From Rutidosis leptorrhynchoides (Eukaryota > Streptophyta > Magnoliopsida > Asterales > Asteraceae): a stretch of DNA of 64,000 nt. Positions 42,053 through 52,887 of the stretch are shown in pieces; position 1 is the first letter of the stretch, and every line of letters starts with the position of its first letter. The notes below the pieces were generated by a model. It had not been told where the DNA came from. It did not search any database and saw only the letters and a program-made list of their open reading frames with translations. Where the stretch lies: positions 108,201,001-108,265,000 of the forward strand of contig NC_092334.1 in assembly GCF_046630445.1 (NCBI RefSeq), read 5' to 3'. The translations under genes were made by a program, and so were the position numbers.

Positions 42053-42690
42053 TTATTCCGACTTACTTGTTTCATCCTCTTCGGACTCGTTTTGTTTTGC
42101 TAATTTCCTAGGGATACATGGTGCTCCTCTAATACAAGCCGTCGTTTTCATAAATGGTTTAGAAAAAACTGGTGGCTTAGATGTTCCCGGGTTATTGTTA
42201 AAATTTAAGAAATACGGGTGTTTACGATACACTCCATCAGGGTACTTCATGTTAACATAAAGTTCATTGGGGTTGGAATCAGGTTTCTCTATTTTGATGC
42301 CTTTTCCCTTATTATTTTCTTTTGCTTTCTTAAATTGGGTCGGGGTAATTTCTATAACATCATCGGAATCCTCGTCGGGATCCGATTCATCAGAAAATTG
42401 GTAATTTTCCCAATATTTTCTTCCTCGGCGGAAACACCATTGACCATTTTTAACTTTGGTCCATTGGTTGAGGATTTTCTTTTATTTAACCGTTTTTCTG
42501 TAGTTATTAATATTTCTTCCTCCGGATTCTTCCGGTTCTTCTTCTTCCGGTTCCTCTTCTTCCGGTTCCTCTTCTTCTGGTTCCTCTTCTTCCGGTTCCT
42601 CTTCGAGAATTTGTGAATCTTCTCAAAATACATTCGACTCTTCATTATTATTAGGTGAGTCGATGGGATTTGTACTAGAGGTAGACATCT
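42053..42690 (-). pseudogene. Acidic leader ORF of Tekay-1, broken
   Basis: From an ATG at 42688 the frame reads MSTSSTNPIDSPNNNEESNV and then meets a TGA directly before EDSQI. Tekay-2's leader ORF has the matching segment IFGEDSQI with Gly at the stop position, so a single nonsense change explains the break. A Glu/Pro-rich tract (repeated EEEPE, 15-bp DNA units at about 42510-42608) follows. Frame shifts then lead to SDESDPDEDSDDVIEITPTQ and a final frame 42250-42053 ending in ACIRGAPCIPRKLAKQNESE. The role is unknown; it lies between the PBS and the F-box ORF. Confidence 0.65.
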
Positions 42691-42881
42691 ATCACACAAT
42701 ATCAAACACGTTAAGAGATTAATATAGCACATAATATTTACATGTAAAAATATATAGTTTCCAACAAAAGTGTTAAGCAATCATTTTTAAAGTAAATACG
42801 GTCGAAATCCAGACTCACTAATGCATCCTAACAAACTCGGGTAGACACACTAATGCATATTTTTGGTTCTCTAAGACCAAC

Positions 42882-42893
42882 GCTCGAATACCA
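42882..42893 (-). promoter_or_regulatory. Tekay-1 primer-binding site, diverged iMet type
   Basis: On the minus strand TGGTATTCGAGC, two bases after the 5' LTR, followed by GTTGGTCTTAG. It differs at two positions from TGGTATCAGAGC in the LARD and Tekay-2, with the downstream context conserved. Confidence 0.7.
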
Positions 42894-42895
42894 AC

Positions 42896-45800
42896 TGAAA
42901 GGTCCCGTTCATATCGATTATAAACGTTTCATATTAATTGATTTCGTTGCGAGGTTTTGACCTCTATATGAGATGTTTTTCAAAGACTGCATTCGATTTT
43001 TAAAAACAAACCATAACCTTTATTTTATCGATAAAGGTTTAAAAACATTACGAAGATTATCAAATAATGATAATCTAAAATATAGCGTTTTCACACGACC
43101 ATTACACAATGGTTTACAATAATATTACACAACAACTTAAGTCTTCGAATGCAGTTTTTAAACAATATTATACAAGCATGCAGACTCCAATCCTGTCTTT
43201 ATTTAGCATGCAACAGCGGAAGCTCTTAATAATCACCTGAGAATAAACATGCTTAAAACGTCAACAAAAATGTTGGTGAGTTATAGGTTTAACCTATACA
43301 TTTATCAAATCGTAATAATAGACCACAAGATTTCATTTATTCAATAATCTTACACTCGCAAGTGTATAAAAATCATTCATATGATGAACACTTGGTAACC
43401 GACATTAACTTTAATGCGTATAGAATATTCCCCGCATACTCGCAAGTATGTCATAAATTGGCAATCACAATCACCATATAAATCAAAGTACTAAAGCCAT
43501 TCATAACTCGAATGGGGGTTGTTAGGCCCAATAGATCTATCTTTAGGATTCGCGTCAATTAAGGGTCATTTCTCTAATTCTTAGGCTACCAGACTTGAAG
43601 GGAAAATATTCGGTTTAATAATCCAACCATAGAATGTAGTTTCGCGTACTTGTGTCTATTTTGTAAAACATTTATAAAGCTGCATGTATTCTCATCCCAA
43701 AAATATTAGATTTTAAAAGTGGGACTATAACTCACTTTCACAAATTTTTCCTTCGTCGAAAAATAACACTTGGCCACTGGTCGATTCACGAACCTATAAC
43801 AAATATATACATATATATATCAAAGTATGATTGAAATATATTCACAACATATTTTATTTACATTTTTTTTAACGATTTAAGTTGTTAAGTTAGCAGTCCA
43901 ACGTTAGTAGTTCACAATTAATTGTCCACAGTTAGTAGTACAGAAATAAATCAATATAATTTCTCGAATCAATCCACGACCCAGTGCATACAAGTCTCAG
44001 ACTCGATCAAAACTCAAAGTATATATATTATTTTGGAATCAACCTCAACCCTGTATAGCTAACTCGATCATTACCGCATATAGAGTGTCTATGGTTGTTC
44101 CAAATAATATATATAGATGACGTCAATATGATATGTCAAAACATTGTATACGTGTCTATGATCTATAAAGACATGTATAATACAATATAAGTTAGTTAAG
44201 TTATGGTTAGTATGGATTTGTTATAAAATTTACGTAGCTACAACAAGTAAAATTTTCTAATTTTGTTTTACCCATAACTTCTTCGTTTTAAATCTGTTTT
44301 GAGTGAATCAACTTGCTATGGTTTCATATTGAATTGTACTTTATGAAACTAAACATAAAAAATATAGGTTTATAGTCAGAAATATAAGTTACAAGTCGTT
44401 TTTGTAAGAGGTAGTCATTTCAGTCGAAGGAACGACGTCTTGATGACCATTTTGAAAAACATACTTCCACTTTGAGTTTAACCATTATTTTTGGTTATAG
44501 TTTCATGTTCATAAGAAAAATTATTTTCCCAGAAGAACAACTTTTAAATCAAAGTTTATCATAGTTTTTATTTATCTAACCCAAAACAGCCCCCGGTTTC
44601 ACTACAACGGCGTAAGTCCGGTTTTACGGTGTTCTTCGTGTTTCAAGGTTTTAAATCATTAAGTTAGAATATCATATAGATATAGAACATGTATTTAGTT
44701 GATTTTAAAAGTCAAGTTAGAAGGATTAACTTTGTTTGCGAACAAGTTTAGAATTAACTAAACTATGTTCTAGTGATTACAAGTTTAAATCTTCGAATAA
44801 GATAGTTATGTATATATGAATCGAATGATGTTATGAACATCATTACTACCTCAAGTTTAGTAGGTAAACCTACTGGAAGTGACAAGAAATGATCTAGCTT
44901 CAAAGGATCTTGGATGGCTTGGAAGTTCTTGAAGTAGAATCATGACACGAAAACAAGTTCAAGTAAGATTTTCTACTCGAATTAAGATAGTTATAGTTAT
45001 AGAAATTGAATCAAAGTTTGAATATGAGTATTACCTTGAATTAGAATGATAACCTACTGTAAGTAACAAAGGTTTCTTGATCTTAGATGATTACTTGGAA
45101 TGGATTAGAAAGCTTGAAAGTATACTTGCAAACTTGAAAGTATTCTTGATTTTATGAAACTAGAACTTATAGAATTTATGAAGAACACTTAGAACTTGAA
45201 GATAGAACTTGAGAGAGTTCAATTAGATGAAGAAAATTGAAGAATGAAGGTGTTTGTATGTGTTTTAGGTCGTGATATATTGATTAGATATAAAGGATAT
45301 GTAAGTTTGTTTTCTTGTAAATAAGTCATGAATGATTAATAATATTTTTGTAATCTTGCTAAATAATTCATACTAGATTACAAAGAATGGTTCCCACATG
45401 TTTGATGAATCAATAAGGGCTGCTAAGAGCTGATCATTGAAGTGTATATACCAATAGTATGTACATCTAGGAGCTGTGTATTGTACGAGTACGAATACGG
45501 GTGCATACGAGTAGAATTGTTGATGAAAATGAATGAGAATGTAATTGTAAGCATTTTTGTTAAGTAGAAGTACTTTGATATGTGTCATGAAGTCTTTCAA
45601 AAGTATACTAATACATCTTAATACACTATATGTATATGCATTTTAACCGAGTCGTTAAGTCATCGTTAGTTGTTACATGTAAGTGTTGTTTCGAAACCTT
45701 TAAGTTAACGATTTCGTTAAATGTAATTAATCCCATTGTTATTAAATTTAATGAGATGTTAAATTATTACATTATAATGATAACATGATGTACTAATATA

Positions 45801-46173
45801 TCTTAATATGATATATAAATATTAAGACGTTATTACAACGATAATCGATACGTATAGATATCGTTTTGAATTTCCTAAGTTAGTAGTCTTGTTTTATGTA
45901 TAAGGTTCATTGTTAATATACATAATGAGATACTTTAATTATCATTTCATCATGTTAAACATATATATATGTTCATGTATATAATATCATGTCATATACA
46001 AGTTATAACGTTCGTGAATTATCGGACAAACTAGGTGGTCAAACGTTAACACAAAAACCGTTTCAAATAATCAAGTCTTAACAAGTTTGATTGCTTAACA
46101 TGTTGGAAACATTTATTCATGTAAATATTAATCTCATATAATATATAATCATGGAAAAGTTCAGGTCACTACA
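42896..46173 (-). repeat. Tekay-1 right (5') LTR
   Basis: 3,278 bp, plus-strand ends TGAAAGGTCCCGTTC and AGGTCACTACA. It aligns throughout with the split left LTR with scattered substitutions. It was never interrupted, so it supplies the empty site for the Athila insertion at about 43805. Confidence 0.93.
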
Positions 46174-46178
46174 TTTTG

Positions 46179-46700
46179 AATTATTCTTTTCATCATTGTT
46201 GATCCTGGGTGGCCTAATCTTTCATGCCACAGATTGATCATTACATGATCACATGCCTTTTCATTAACTACCATGTGTGCTTCTGGTACATTTATATATG
46301 TATAATGTAAACCAGAACTAAGTCTTGGTAGTTTTTCAATCACATGCTTCTTGTCAGTGATACTTAAATATTTATCATTTTCTGTAGTCACTGACTGAAA
46401 ATCATATCCATTTTGGTATATGTCAGAGAAGCTTAACAAATTTCTCTTTGACATGGGAGAAAATAAGGCATTTTTTATCAGAAAATTTGTACCATTTGGT
46501 AACATGAATTTTGCCTTTCCCATTCCTTTTATTAAATTCGCAGGACCTGATATAGTATGTACCGTTCCTTCTGTTGCTTTAAAATCAGTGAAATATTTTT
46601 TAGATTTGAGTATAGTGTGTGTGGTACCACTGTCTGCAATACAAAGATCCCCACCATTTGACTAATTTTGCACTCCAGTAGTCTACATCATGAACTTGAT
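46179..46700 (-). pseudogene. Copia-1 protease and pre-integrase remnant
   Basis: Frame 46523-46179 has MGKAKFMLPNGTNFLIKNAL, LFSPMSKRNLLSFSDIYQNG and the gag-pre-integrase/zinc region INLWHERLGHPGSTMMKRII, matching Copia-2 at 52530-52160. Upstream, fragments of the protease active-site region (GSLYCRQWYHTHY in a shifted frame) correspond to LCIADSGTTHTIL of Copia-2. It is cut at its integrase side by Tekay-1 and continues at 15660. Confidence 0.85.
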
Positions 46701-46760
46701 TAGTGACGTGTGCTTGCTTAGATAAACCTTGATTATACGGAGCAATTCGTGCTGATAACG
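46701..46760 (-). other. Copia-1 leader with PBS, gag missing
   Basis: Minus strand: after the 5' LTR comes CGTTATCAGCACGAATTGC, the same PBS context as Copia-2 (CGTTATCAGCACGATAATC). About 90 bp later the protease region begins, whereas Copia-2 has a complete gag of more than 1 kb there. Confidence 0.75.
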
Positions 46761-46989
46761 TGTTATAATTCAGTAGGCTTATAACTACCTTTAGTGGTTT
46801 GGTTCTTGACAATAGTACTACAAATATTAAAGAAGATTGAAATAGAGAGCAAAACTATTTTTATTTAATAGATGGTATGCTCAATATGGTAGCTTACACC
46901 CCTTATTTATAGTATATAATGTACTGTACATGGTAGGTGATATAGTAATAATATATATAATATTGTTAGCCACAATTAACTTTACAACG
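46761..46989 (-). repeat. Copia-1 right (5') LTR
   Basis: 229 bp, TGTTATAATTCAG...TTTACAACG. The terminal A expected at 46989 is G. It is followed by TSD GTTAC at 46990-46994. Confidence 0.93.
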
Positions 46990-46994
46990 GTTAC

Positions 46995-47215
46995 ATATAT
47001 TATATGAATGGTAATATTTTTTTGACTCCATATGTTTTAATATTATATGGTGACATCAGCAAAAATCATAGTCTACCCCCCTAATGTATACCTTTTCTAG
47101 AAAAGTTCTTTTTCATACTATCGGTCTAAAAGGTTATGGAAACTTGATAAAATGTAAGAGCCAAAGCTCTTTTAGTAAAGTGGTCAAATTGCCATCTCTA
47201 ACTTTTCAGTTTAAA
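46995..47215. repeat. Host tandem repeat, end of unit 2 and partial unit 3
   Basis: 46995-47085 continues unit 2 after Copia-1 (compare 568-600 of unit 1: CATTACATGTATATTAAGTG). From 47086 GTATACCTTTTCTAG starts a third unit, which aligns to 178 and 765, including 'aacttgataaaatgt' and 'agccaaagctctt'. Confidence 0.65.
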
Positions 47216-47272
47216 ATTAGTTTGTTTGTTTGACCAAAAAAGTGAATCTGCGGAATGTGTTTGATTTCGCAG

Positions 47273-47570
47273 TACGCTTACACAACGAGAATAACGAGAG
47301 AATATATGTATATAGCTTTGGCGTGGTAACCTAATGAAGGAGATGGAGATTTAAGTTTTGCTTAATGGGCAGGAGAAGCATTATGGTGAAGGGGACTCCA
47401 TTGCGGGAGCCTTGGATCCCGAGATCAAAGATGCTAATACTTATATGGGGAAATAAGCACTATGTTCAACTAGGACTCATTTGCACTAGCACATTTCCTT
47501 CAAGTAGACCATCAATGAAGGACGTTCTTGAGATTCATAGAAGATGTAATGATGCAGGATTAGGTAGGCT
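47273..47570 (+). pseudogene. LRR receptor-like kinase last-exon pseudogene
   Basis: Fragment of the kinase domain C-lobe of a plant LRR receptor-like kinase (subfamily XI/HSL1-like). Pieces in order: YAYTTR, then after a 1-bp shift NERIYVYSFGVV (the DVYSFGVV motif with Asp lost), a gap where LLELVTG should be, NEGDGDLSFA followed by an in-frame TAA, HYGEGDSIAGALDPEIKDAN in a shifted frame, and QLGLICTSTFPSSRPSMKDV, LEIHRRC. A TTTGATTTCGCAG splice-acceptor-like sequence directly precedes the first piece, suggesting a real last-exon boundary. At least three frame disruptions and one stop make it non-functional. It originally sat next to the tandem repeats now split by Copia-1. Confidence 0.75.
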
Positions 47571-47703
47571 TGCGAATGGGTTGACGGATATTAGGCTCGT
47601 AAATATTGTGCTCATAAATATTAGGTTCACAACTATTAAGTTCCATGATTATTTTCAAGATTTTGTATATGGGCTTGATCATGTACGAATGGGAGTTGGT
47701 TAA

Positions 47704-48721
47704 ATAAGAAAACAAGTCAGTCAATAAGTTGGTAGAGAATAAGGATTGCTTTGGTTTGTTTTAGTTTTATCTAAAAGTGACATATTAGTTGGTAGGTGAT
47801 AAGCTACGTACTGCGAAAAGGGGGTTTAACAAGAGTCATGATTGGTCAATTAATTTTACTCCTTTCCAAATACTCCGTATCAGTTTGTTACTTTTAGTTT
47901 GTTACTATTAGTTTGTTTTGAATTAGTTTTAGTCGTAGATTTTGTTGGGGTATAAAAATACTCATTGTTTTATTATTCAAAGTTAGTTGATATTTGAGTC
48001 AACTAAAATAGATACCTGAGAACACATTTTGTTCTAGAGAAGCCGAGAAGGTTTCTTGTCTTTCTTGTTCTTATTGTTTAAGCCACGATCCCTTAATTCG
48101 CATTATGTAATCCTTCAGATAATCTCCTCGGAGAGATGAAACAAGGGAGAGGAGAGTTCGATGTTGCCCCTCTTCTTAAGAGAAAGTTATGTCACAAGCT
48201 ATGACGATAATGATGATATCCTCAATATCAAAGTGTGACATGTTCCTAAAAAGAAGCATTCTAATATTTTACCAAAGTGGGGTAATTAACAAGAATGAGA
48301 TGCAAACAAGAAGATACTACTTGTTCAAAAAGAACAGCCCCTACCAGAACAGCAAATTTTTAATATTGCAAGTGGTTTCACACACAACATGTATATTATA
48401 TTATGTAGAAAGTGATTGTTTTTGTATATCCAAAACAGCAAAGTTTTGTACAGTATGTCGAGCATAGAAGCAAAGACGTTAGTTTTAGTCATTGTTAGTC
48501 ACTCGGAGTTATACACCGTAAGTCATGTTTATAACTTAACATCATAATTAACATGATATAATATTCAACTGAGGTGTCAAAACGGCCAAGGTGGGTTGAT
48601 CGAGCAATAAGGTAAAATTAGGTTGACCTGCAACACTTTATGGTCAATATTATTACAATTACTGTAAACTGTAAATAATTAATATATCATAAATGCCTAT
48701 CAAAATTGTGCTGTTTTGAAG
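47704..48721. other. Intergenic, possible decayed promoter/LTR remnant
   Basis: No credible gene. A TATA-like GGGGTATAAAAATACTC at about 47948-47964 is followed by a CT-rich stretch, which could be a promoter or a piece of a decayed LTR. I found no matching second copy or TSD. A 92-codon ORF at 48189-48467 shows nothing recognisable. Confidence 0.4.
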
Positions 48722-48726
48722 ATGAT

Positions 48727-49036
48727 TGTTATAATTCAGTAGGCTTATAACTACCTTTAGTGGTTTGATTCTTGATGTTATAATTCAGTAGGCTTATAAC
48801 TACCTTTAGTGATTTGATTCTTGATTAAGAATGCTAATAATGAAGTGTAAGAACAAAGATGATAATGGAGAGAAAGAAAGAAACACTTTGTAAGTGTGAG
48901 AAAATGGTGCAAGTTTAATGCTTGCATTCATGGCTATTTATAGCAAAAATATCACAAGTTTAGGTAATACAATAATATTACTTTTGTGTATCAATAATTG
49001 ACTATCCATTTATATATATATTTATATATTATAACA
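48727..49036 (-). repeat. Copia-2 left (3') LTR with duplicated terminus
   Basis: 310 bp ending ATATTATAACA. The first 49 bp (48727-48775) are tandemly repeated at 48776-48824, with one difference (GTGGTTTG/GTGATTTG). The PPT CCCAGGGGGAG (minus) lies directly inside at 49037-49047. Confidence 0.93.
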
Positions 49037-49196
49037 CTCCCCCTGGGATAGCAATTTTGTTTGTTGAAGATCAACTGTAAGTTACTGCCTCGTTAAAAAC
49101 ATTGCTAAAGAAAACCCAGTGGGAAAAAACTTTAGCTAAGGGAAAAAGAGTGCAGCATGAAGTTGACTCCCCCTCAAGTAAACATAGCTTCAGTTG

Positions 49197-50066
49197 TTAC
49201 ATCTTTTGAACATGTCTCATGCCAATGTTATGAACGTGTGTTCTGAAAATAGCAGTTGGAAGTGCTTTCGTGAAAAGATCAGCAGAGTTTTTGCTGGATT
49301 GAACATATCTCATTTCAATCTCGTTGTCCTTAATGAGATTTTGAGTGTATGAGAAGAATCTAGGAGGTATGTGTTTGGTTCGGTCACTTTTGATATACCC
49401 TTCTTTCATCTGTGCTATGCAAGCTGCATTATCTTCATAGATAATTGTTGAACTTTTATCGCGTTCTAGTCCACAAGAATCAGTAATGATTTGTGTCATT
49501 GATCTCAACCAAAAACATTCCCGAGTAGCTTCATGTAATGCAATCACTTCGGCATGATTTGATGATGTAGCAACAAGTGTTTGTTTTTGAGAACGCCATG
49601 ATATTGCAGTACCTCCATTTAAGAATACATATCCAGTTTGAGATTTAGCTTTATGTGGATCAGATAAATAACCTGCATCAGCATAACCAACCAAATCTTG
49701 TTTTGATTCGTTAGAATAAAATAATCCTAAATCAGTAGTTCCTCGAAGGTATTGAAATATGTGTTTGATCCCATTCCAGTGTCTTTTGGTAGGAGCAGAG
49801 CTGAACCTTGCCAACAAATTAACTGCAAAAGAAATGTCAGATCTTGTACAATTTGTAAGATACATAAGAGCTCCAATTGTACTAAGATATGGTACTTCTG
49901 GTCCAAGAATATCTTCATGATCTTCACATGGACGAAATGGGTCAGTTTCAACATTGAGTGATCTAACAACCATATGAGTACTTAATGGTTTTGCCTTGTC
50001 CATATTGAAACGTTTCAGAATCTTTTCAGTATATGTTGTTTGATGTACAAGTAAACCATTAGGCAT
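49197..50066 (-). pseudogene. Copia-2 RT C-terminus and RNase H
   Basis: A 289-codon frame reading the RT thumb/connection and RNase H. It starts MPNGLLVHQTTYTEKILKRF, continues GALMYLTNCTRSDISFAVNL, and enters RNase H at DLVGYADAGYLSDPHKAKSQ, with TSSNHAEVIALHEATRECFW, IYEDNAACIAQMKEGYIKSD and NSADLFTKALPTAIFRTHVH. The catalytic acidic residues are visible. A TAA in place of the Gln codon seen in Copia-1 (CLGLQIEHMPNG) lies just upstream at about 50074. Confidence 0.9.
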
Positions 50067-50075
50067 ATGCTCAAT

Positions 50076-50650
50076 TTATAAACCAAGGCAATACTTGGTT
50101 TTTCCGAGATCTTTCATTTCAAATTCTTTCTTTAGAAGTTGAATGGCTTCATGGATCTCTTTATTTGTACCTATGATGTTAAGATCATCAACATAAACAG
50201 CTATGATCACATATCCGGATGTTGTTTTCTTAATGAAAACACAAGGACAAGTAAGGTTATTTGTATACCCTTTGCTTATCAAGTAATCACTTAATCAGTT
50301 ATACCACATACGTCTCGATTTTTTTAACCCATATAAAGATCTTTGTAATTTAATCGAATACATTTCTTTGGGTTTTGCATTTGATGCTTCTGGTACCTTA
50401 AATCCTTCAGGTATCTTCATATATATATCACTATCAAGTGATCCATATAGATAAGCAGTCACAACATCCATGAGATGCATTTCTAAATTTTTAGAAACTG
50501 TCAGGCTGATTAAGTATCTAAAAGTAATTGCATCCATAACAGGGGAATAAGTTTCTTCATAATCAATTCCCGGTCTTTGAGAAAAACCTTGAGCTACAAG
50601 TCTAGCTTTATACCTTGTAACTTCATTTTTCTCATTTCTTTTTCGGACAA
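50076..50650 (-). pseudogene. Copia-2 reverse transcriptase core
   Basis: Frames 50537-50295 and 50282-50076. The first has MDAITFRYLISLTVSKNLEM and HLMDVVTAYLYGSLDSDIYM (motif A Asp present, unlike Copia-1), then SIKLQRSLYGLKKSRRMWYN. A stop or frame break at about 50290 follows. The second has IAVYVDDLNIIGTNKEIHEA with the YVDD catalytic motif. Reverse transcription domain of the copia polyprotein; inactive because of the breaks. Confidence 0.9.
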
Positions 50651-50654
50651 AAAT

Positions 50655-51899
50655 TCATCTGTATCCTACAGGTTTCACATCTTTAGGAGTGAGAATGATG
50701 GATCCGAAAACTTTTCTTTTATTGAGTGATTCTAATTCAGCTCGTATTGCTTCTTTCCATTGAGCCCAATCATGTCTATTTTGACATTCAACCATAGATG
50801 TTGGTTCTGGATCATCATCATTATTCATGATGTCATATGCAACATTAAATGAAAATTTCTCATCAAGATTTTTCATTTCATTTCGGTTCCATAATATTTT
50901 TGAATGTGCATAATTGATTGCAATTTCTGTATTGACATCATCAATCTCCTCTGCAGTAGGAGTACTGATTTGTGGTTCTTCTTGAACACTTTCTTTTACC
51001 TTATTATCAGCTGATTTTCTTTTTCGAGGATTTTTATCTTTGGAACCAACTGGTCTCCCACGTTTCAGACGTGGCATAGATTCTTGAGTGACTACATTAT
51101 CAGTTTTCCGATTTGGAATCTCAACTCTAGCTGGAGTATTAACTGCTGGTATATATGATTTAGTCACCCTTTTTGTATCTGTGAATGCATCAGGCAATTG
51201 ATTTGCAAGTTCTTGTATATGCATTATCTTTTGAACTTCTGTCTCGCATTCTTTTGTGCGAGGATCAAGATACTTTAATTGAGGTTCACACCATGAAACA
51301 TCATTTTCTTTATTTTTTATTTCTCCCCCTAATCTAGGAAATAATGTTTCATTAAAATGACAATCAGCAAAACGTGCTGTAAAAACATCACCTGTCATAG
51401 GTTCAATATACCTTATGATTGAAGATGTTTCATATCCAACATATATTTCCAACCTCCTTTGAGGACCCATTTTTGTACGTTGTGGTGGCGCAATTGGAAC
51501 ATATACTGCACAACCAAATGTTCTAAGGTGGGAAATATTTGGCTCTTGACCAAAAGCAAGTTGTAGGGGGGAATATTTATGACTTGCACTTGGTCTGATG
51601 CGAATCAATGCAGCAGCATGTAAAATTGCATGACCCCATATAGATACAGGGAGTTTTGTTCTCATTATCAATGGTCTAGCGATTAACTGTAAACGTTTAA
51701 TCAGTGACTCGGCTAAACCATTTTGTGTATGCACATGAGCAACAGAATGTTCAACAACAATTCCTATAGACATGCAATAATCATTAAATGCTTGAGATGT
51801 AAACTCACTAGCATTATCAAGTCTCACCTTTTTAATGATGTAATCAGGAAAATGTGCTCTCAATTTAATAATTTCGGCAAGAAATTTTGCAAATGCCAC
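50655..51899 (-). pseudogene. Copia-2 integrase core and C-terminal linker
   Basis: A 414-codon frame starting MAFAKFLAEIIKLRAHFPDY after a stop that follows FMVLIDASSR. It contains KKVRLDNASEFTSQAFNDYC (second catalytic Asp) and HVHTQNGLAESLIKRLQLIA (Glu). The FGCAVYVPIAPPQRTKMGPQ block, a basic linker (LKRGRPVGSKDKNPRKRKS) and the start of RT-proximal sequence (WAQWKEAIRAELESLNKRKV) follow. Apart from the upstream stop the frame is intact. Confidence 0.91.
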
Positions 51900-51929
51900 A
51901 TTACGGCTTGATAACAGACAAACATGAGA

Positions 51930-52769
51930 CTATCTACTAGATGCGTCTATTAGGACCATGAAATATCTAAATGGTCCACATGGTGGATGAATTGGTTTAC
52001 AAATATCACCTTGAATTCTTTCAAGAAACATTGGTGATTCTTTCTCAACCTTAAGTGGTGAGGGTCTAGTTATCAATTTTCCAAGAGAGCAAGATATACA
52101 TGGAACCATTGTATCATGAAGGATTTTTCTATCCTTCAGTGGATGTCCATGTGTACATTCAATAATTCTTTTCATCATTGTTGATCTTGGATGGCCCAAT
52201 CTGTTATGCCATAAATTAAATACACCAGGATCAATATACTTTTCTTTAATCACCATATGTGCTTCTGGTACATTTATATGTGTATAATGTAATCCAGAAT
52301 TAAGTCTTGGCAGTTTTTCAATCACGTGATTCTTGTTAGTGATACTTAAATATTTCTCATTTTCTGCCGTTACTGACTGATAATCATATCCATTAAGGTA
52401 TATGTCAGAAAAACTCAATAAATTTCTGCTTGACTTAGGAGAGAATAAGGCATTATTAATTAAAAATGTTGTATCGTTTGGTAATATGAATTTTGCCTTT
52501 CCTATCCCTTCTATCAAGTTAGCAGCACCTGATATTGTATGTATAGTTCCTTCCGTTGGTTTCAAATCAATGAAATATTTTTCAGATTTAAGTATAGTGT
52601 GTGTAGTACCACTATCTGCTATACAGAGATCTCCACTACTTGATTGATGTTGTGTTCCAGCAGAATTCATATTAAACTTCATATATAAGAAACAAACAGT
52701 AAGTATATAAATGTTACACAAAATGTTTATTACACACAAATAGTTAAAACTGAAACATTTGACATACAT
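51930..52769 (-). pseudogene. Copia-2 protease and integrase N-terminus
   Basis: A 279-codon frame. An aspartic-protease signature LCIADSGTTHTILKSEKYF starts it, with the catalytic Asp-Ser-Gly intact. NLIEGIGKAKFILPNDTTFL and SSRNLLSFSDIYLNGYDYQS follow. The pre-integrase zinc region FNLWHNRLGHPRSTMMKRII with the later CISCSLGK gives the HHCC ligands. It ends at GPFRYFMVLIDASSR, the first integrase Asp, followed by a stop. Confidence 0.91.
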
Positions 52770-52887
52770 AGAATTGAAACATCAAACATAGAACTGGAAC
52801 ATTTGATAAAACATATAGAACTGAAACATTTGAGAAAACATGATGACAAAGGTTAAATCGTTTTATTTATAAAAGAAACATATTAAT

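Noticed and set aside
48189..48467. 92-codon ORF
   Set aside because: No recognisable domain, no homologous frame elsewhere in the window, biased composition.
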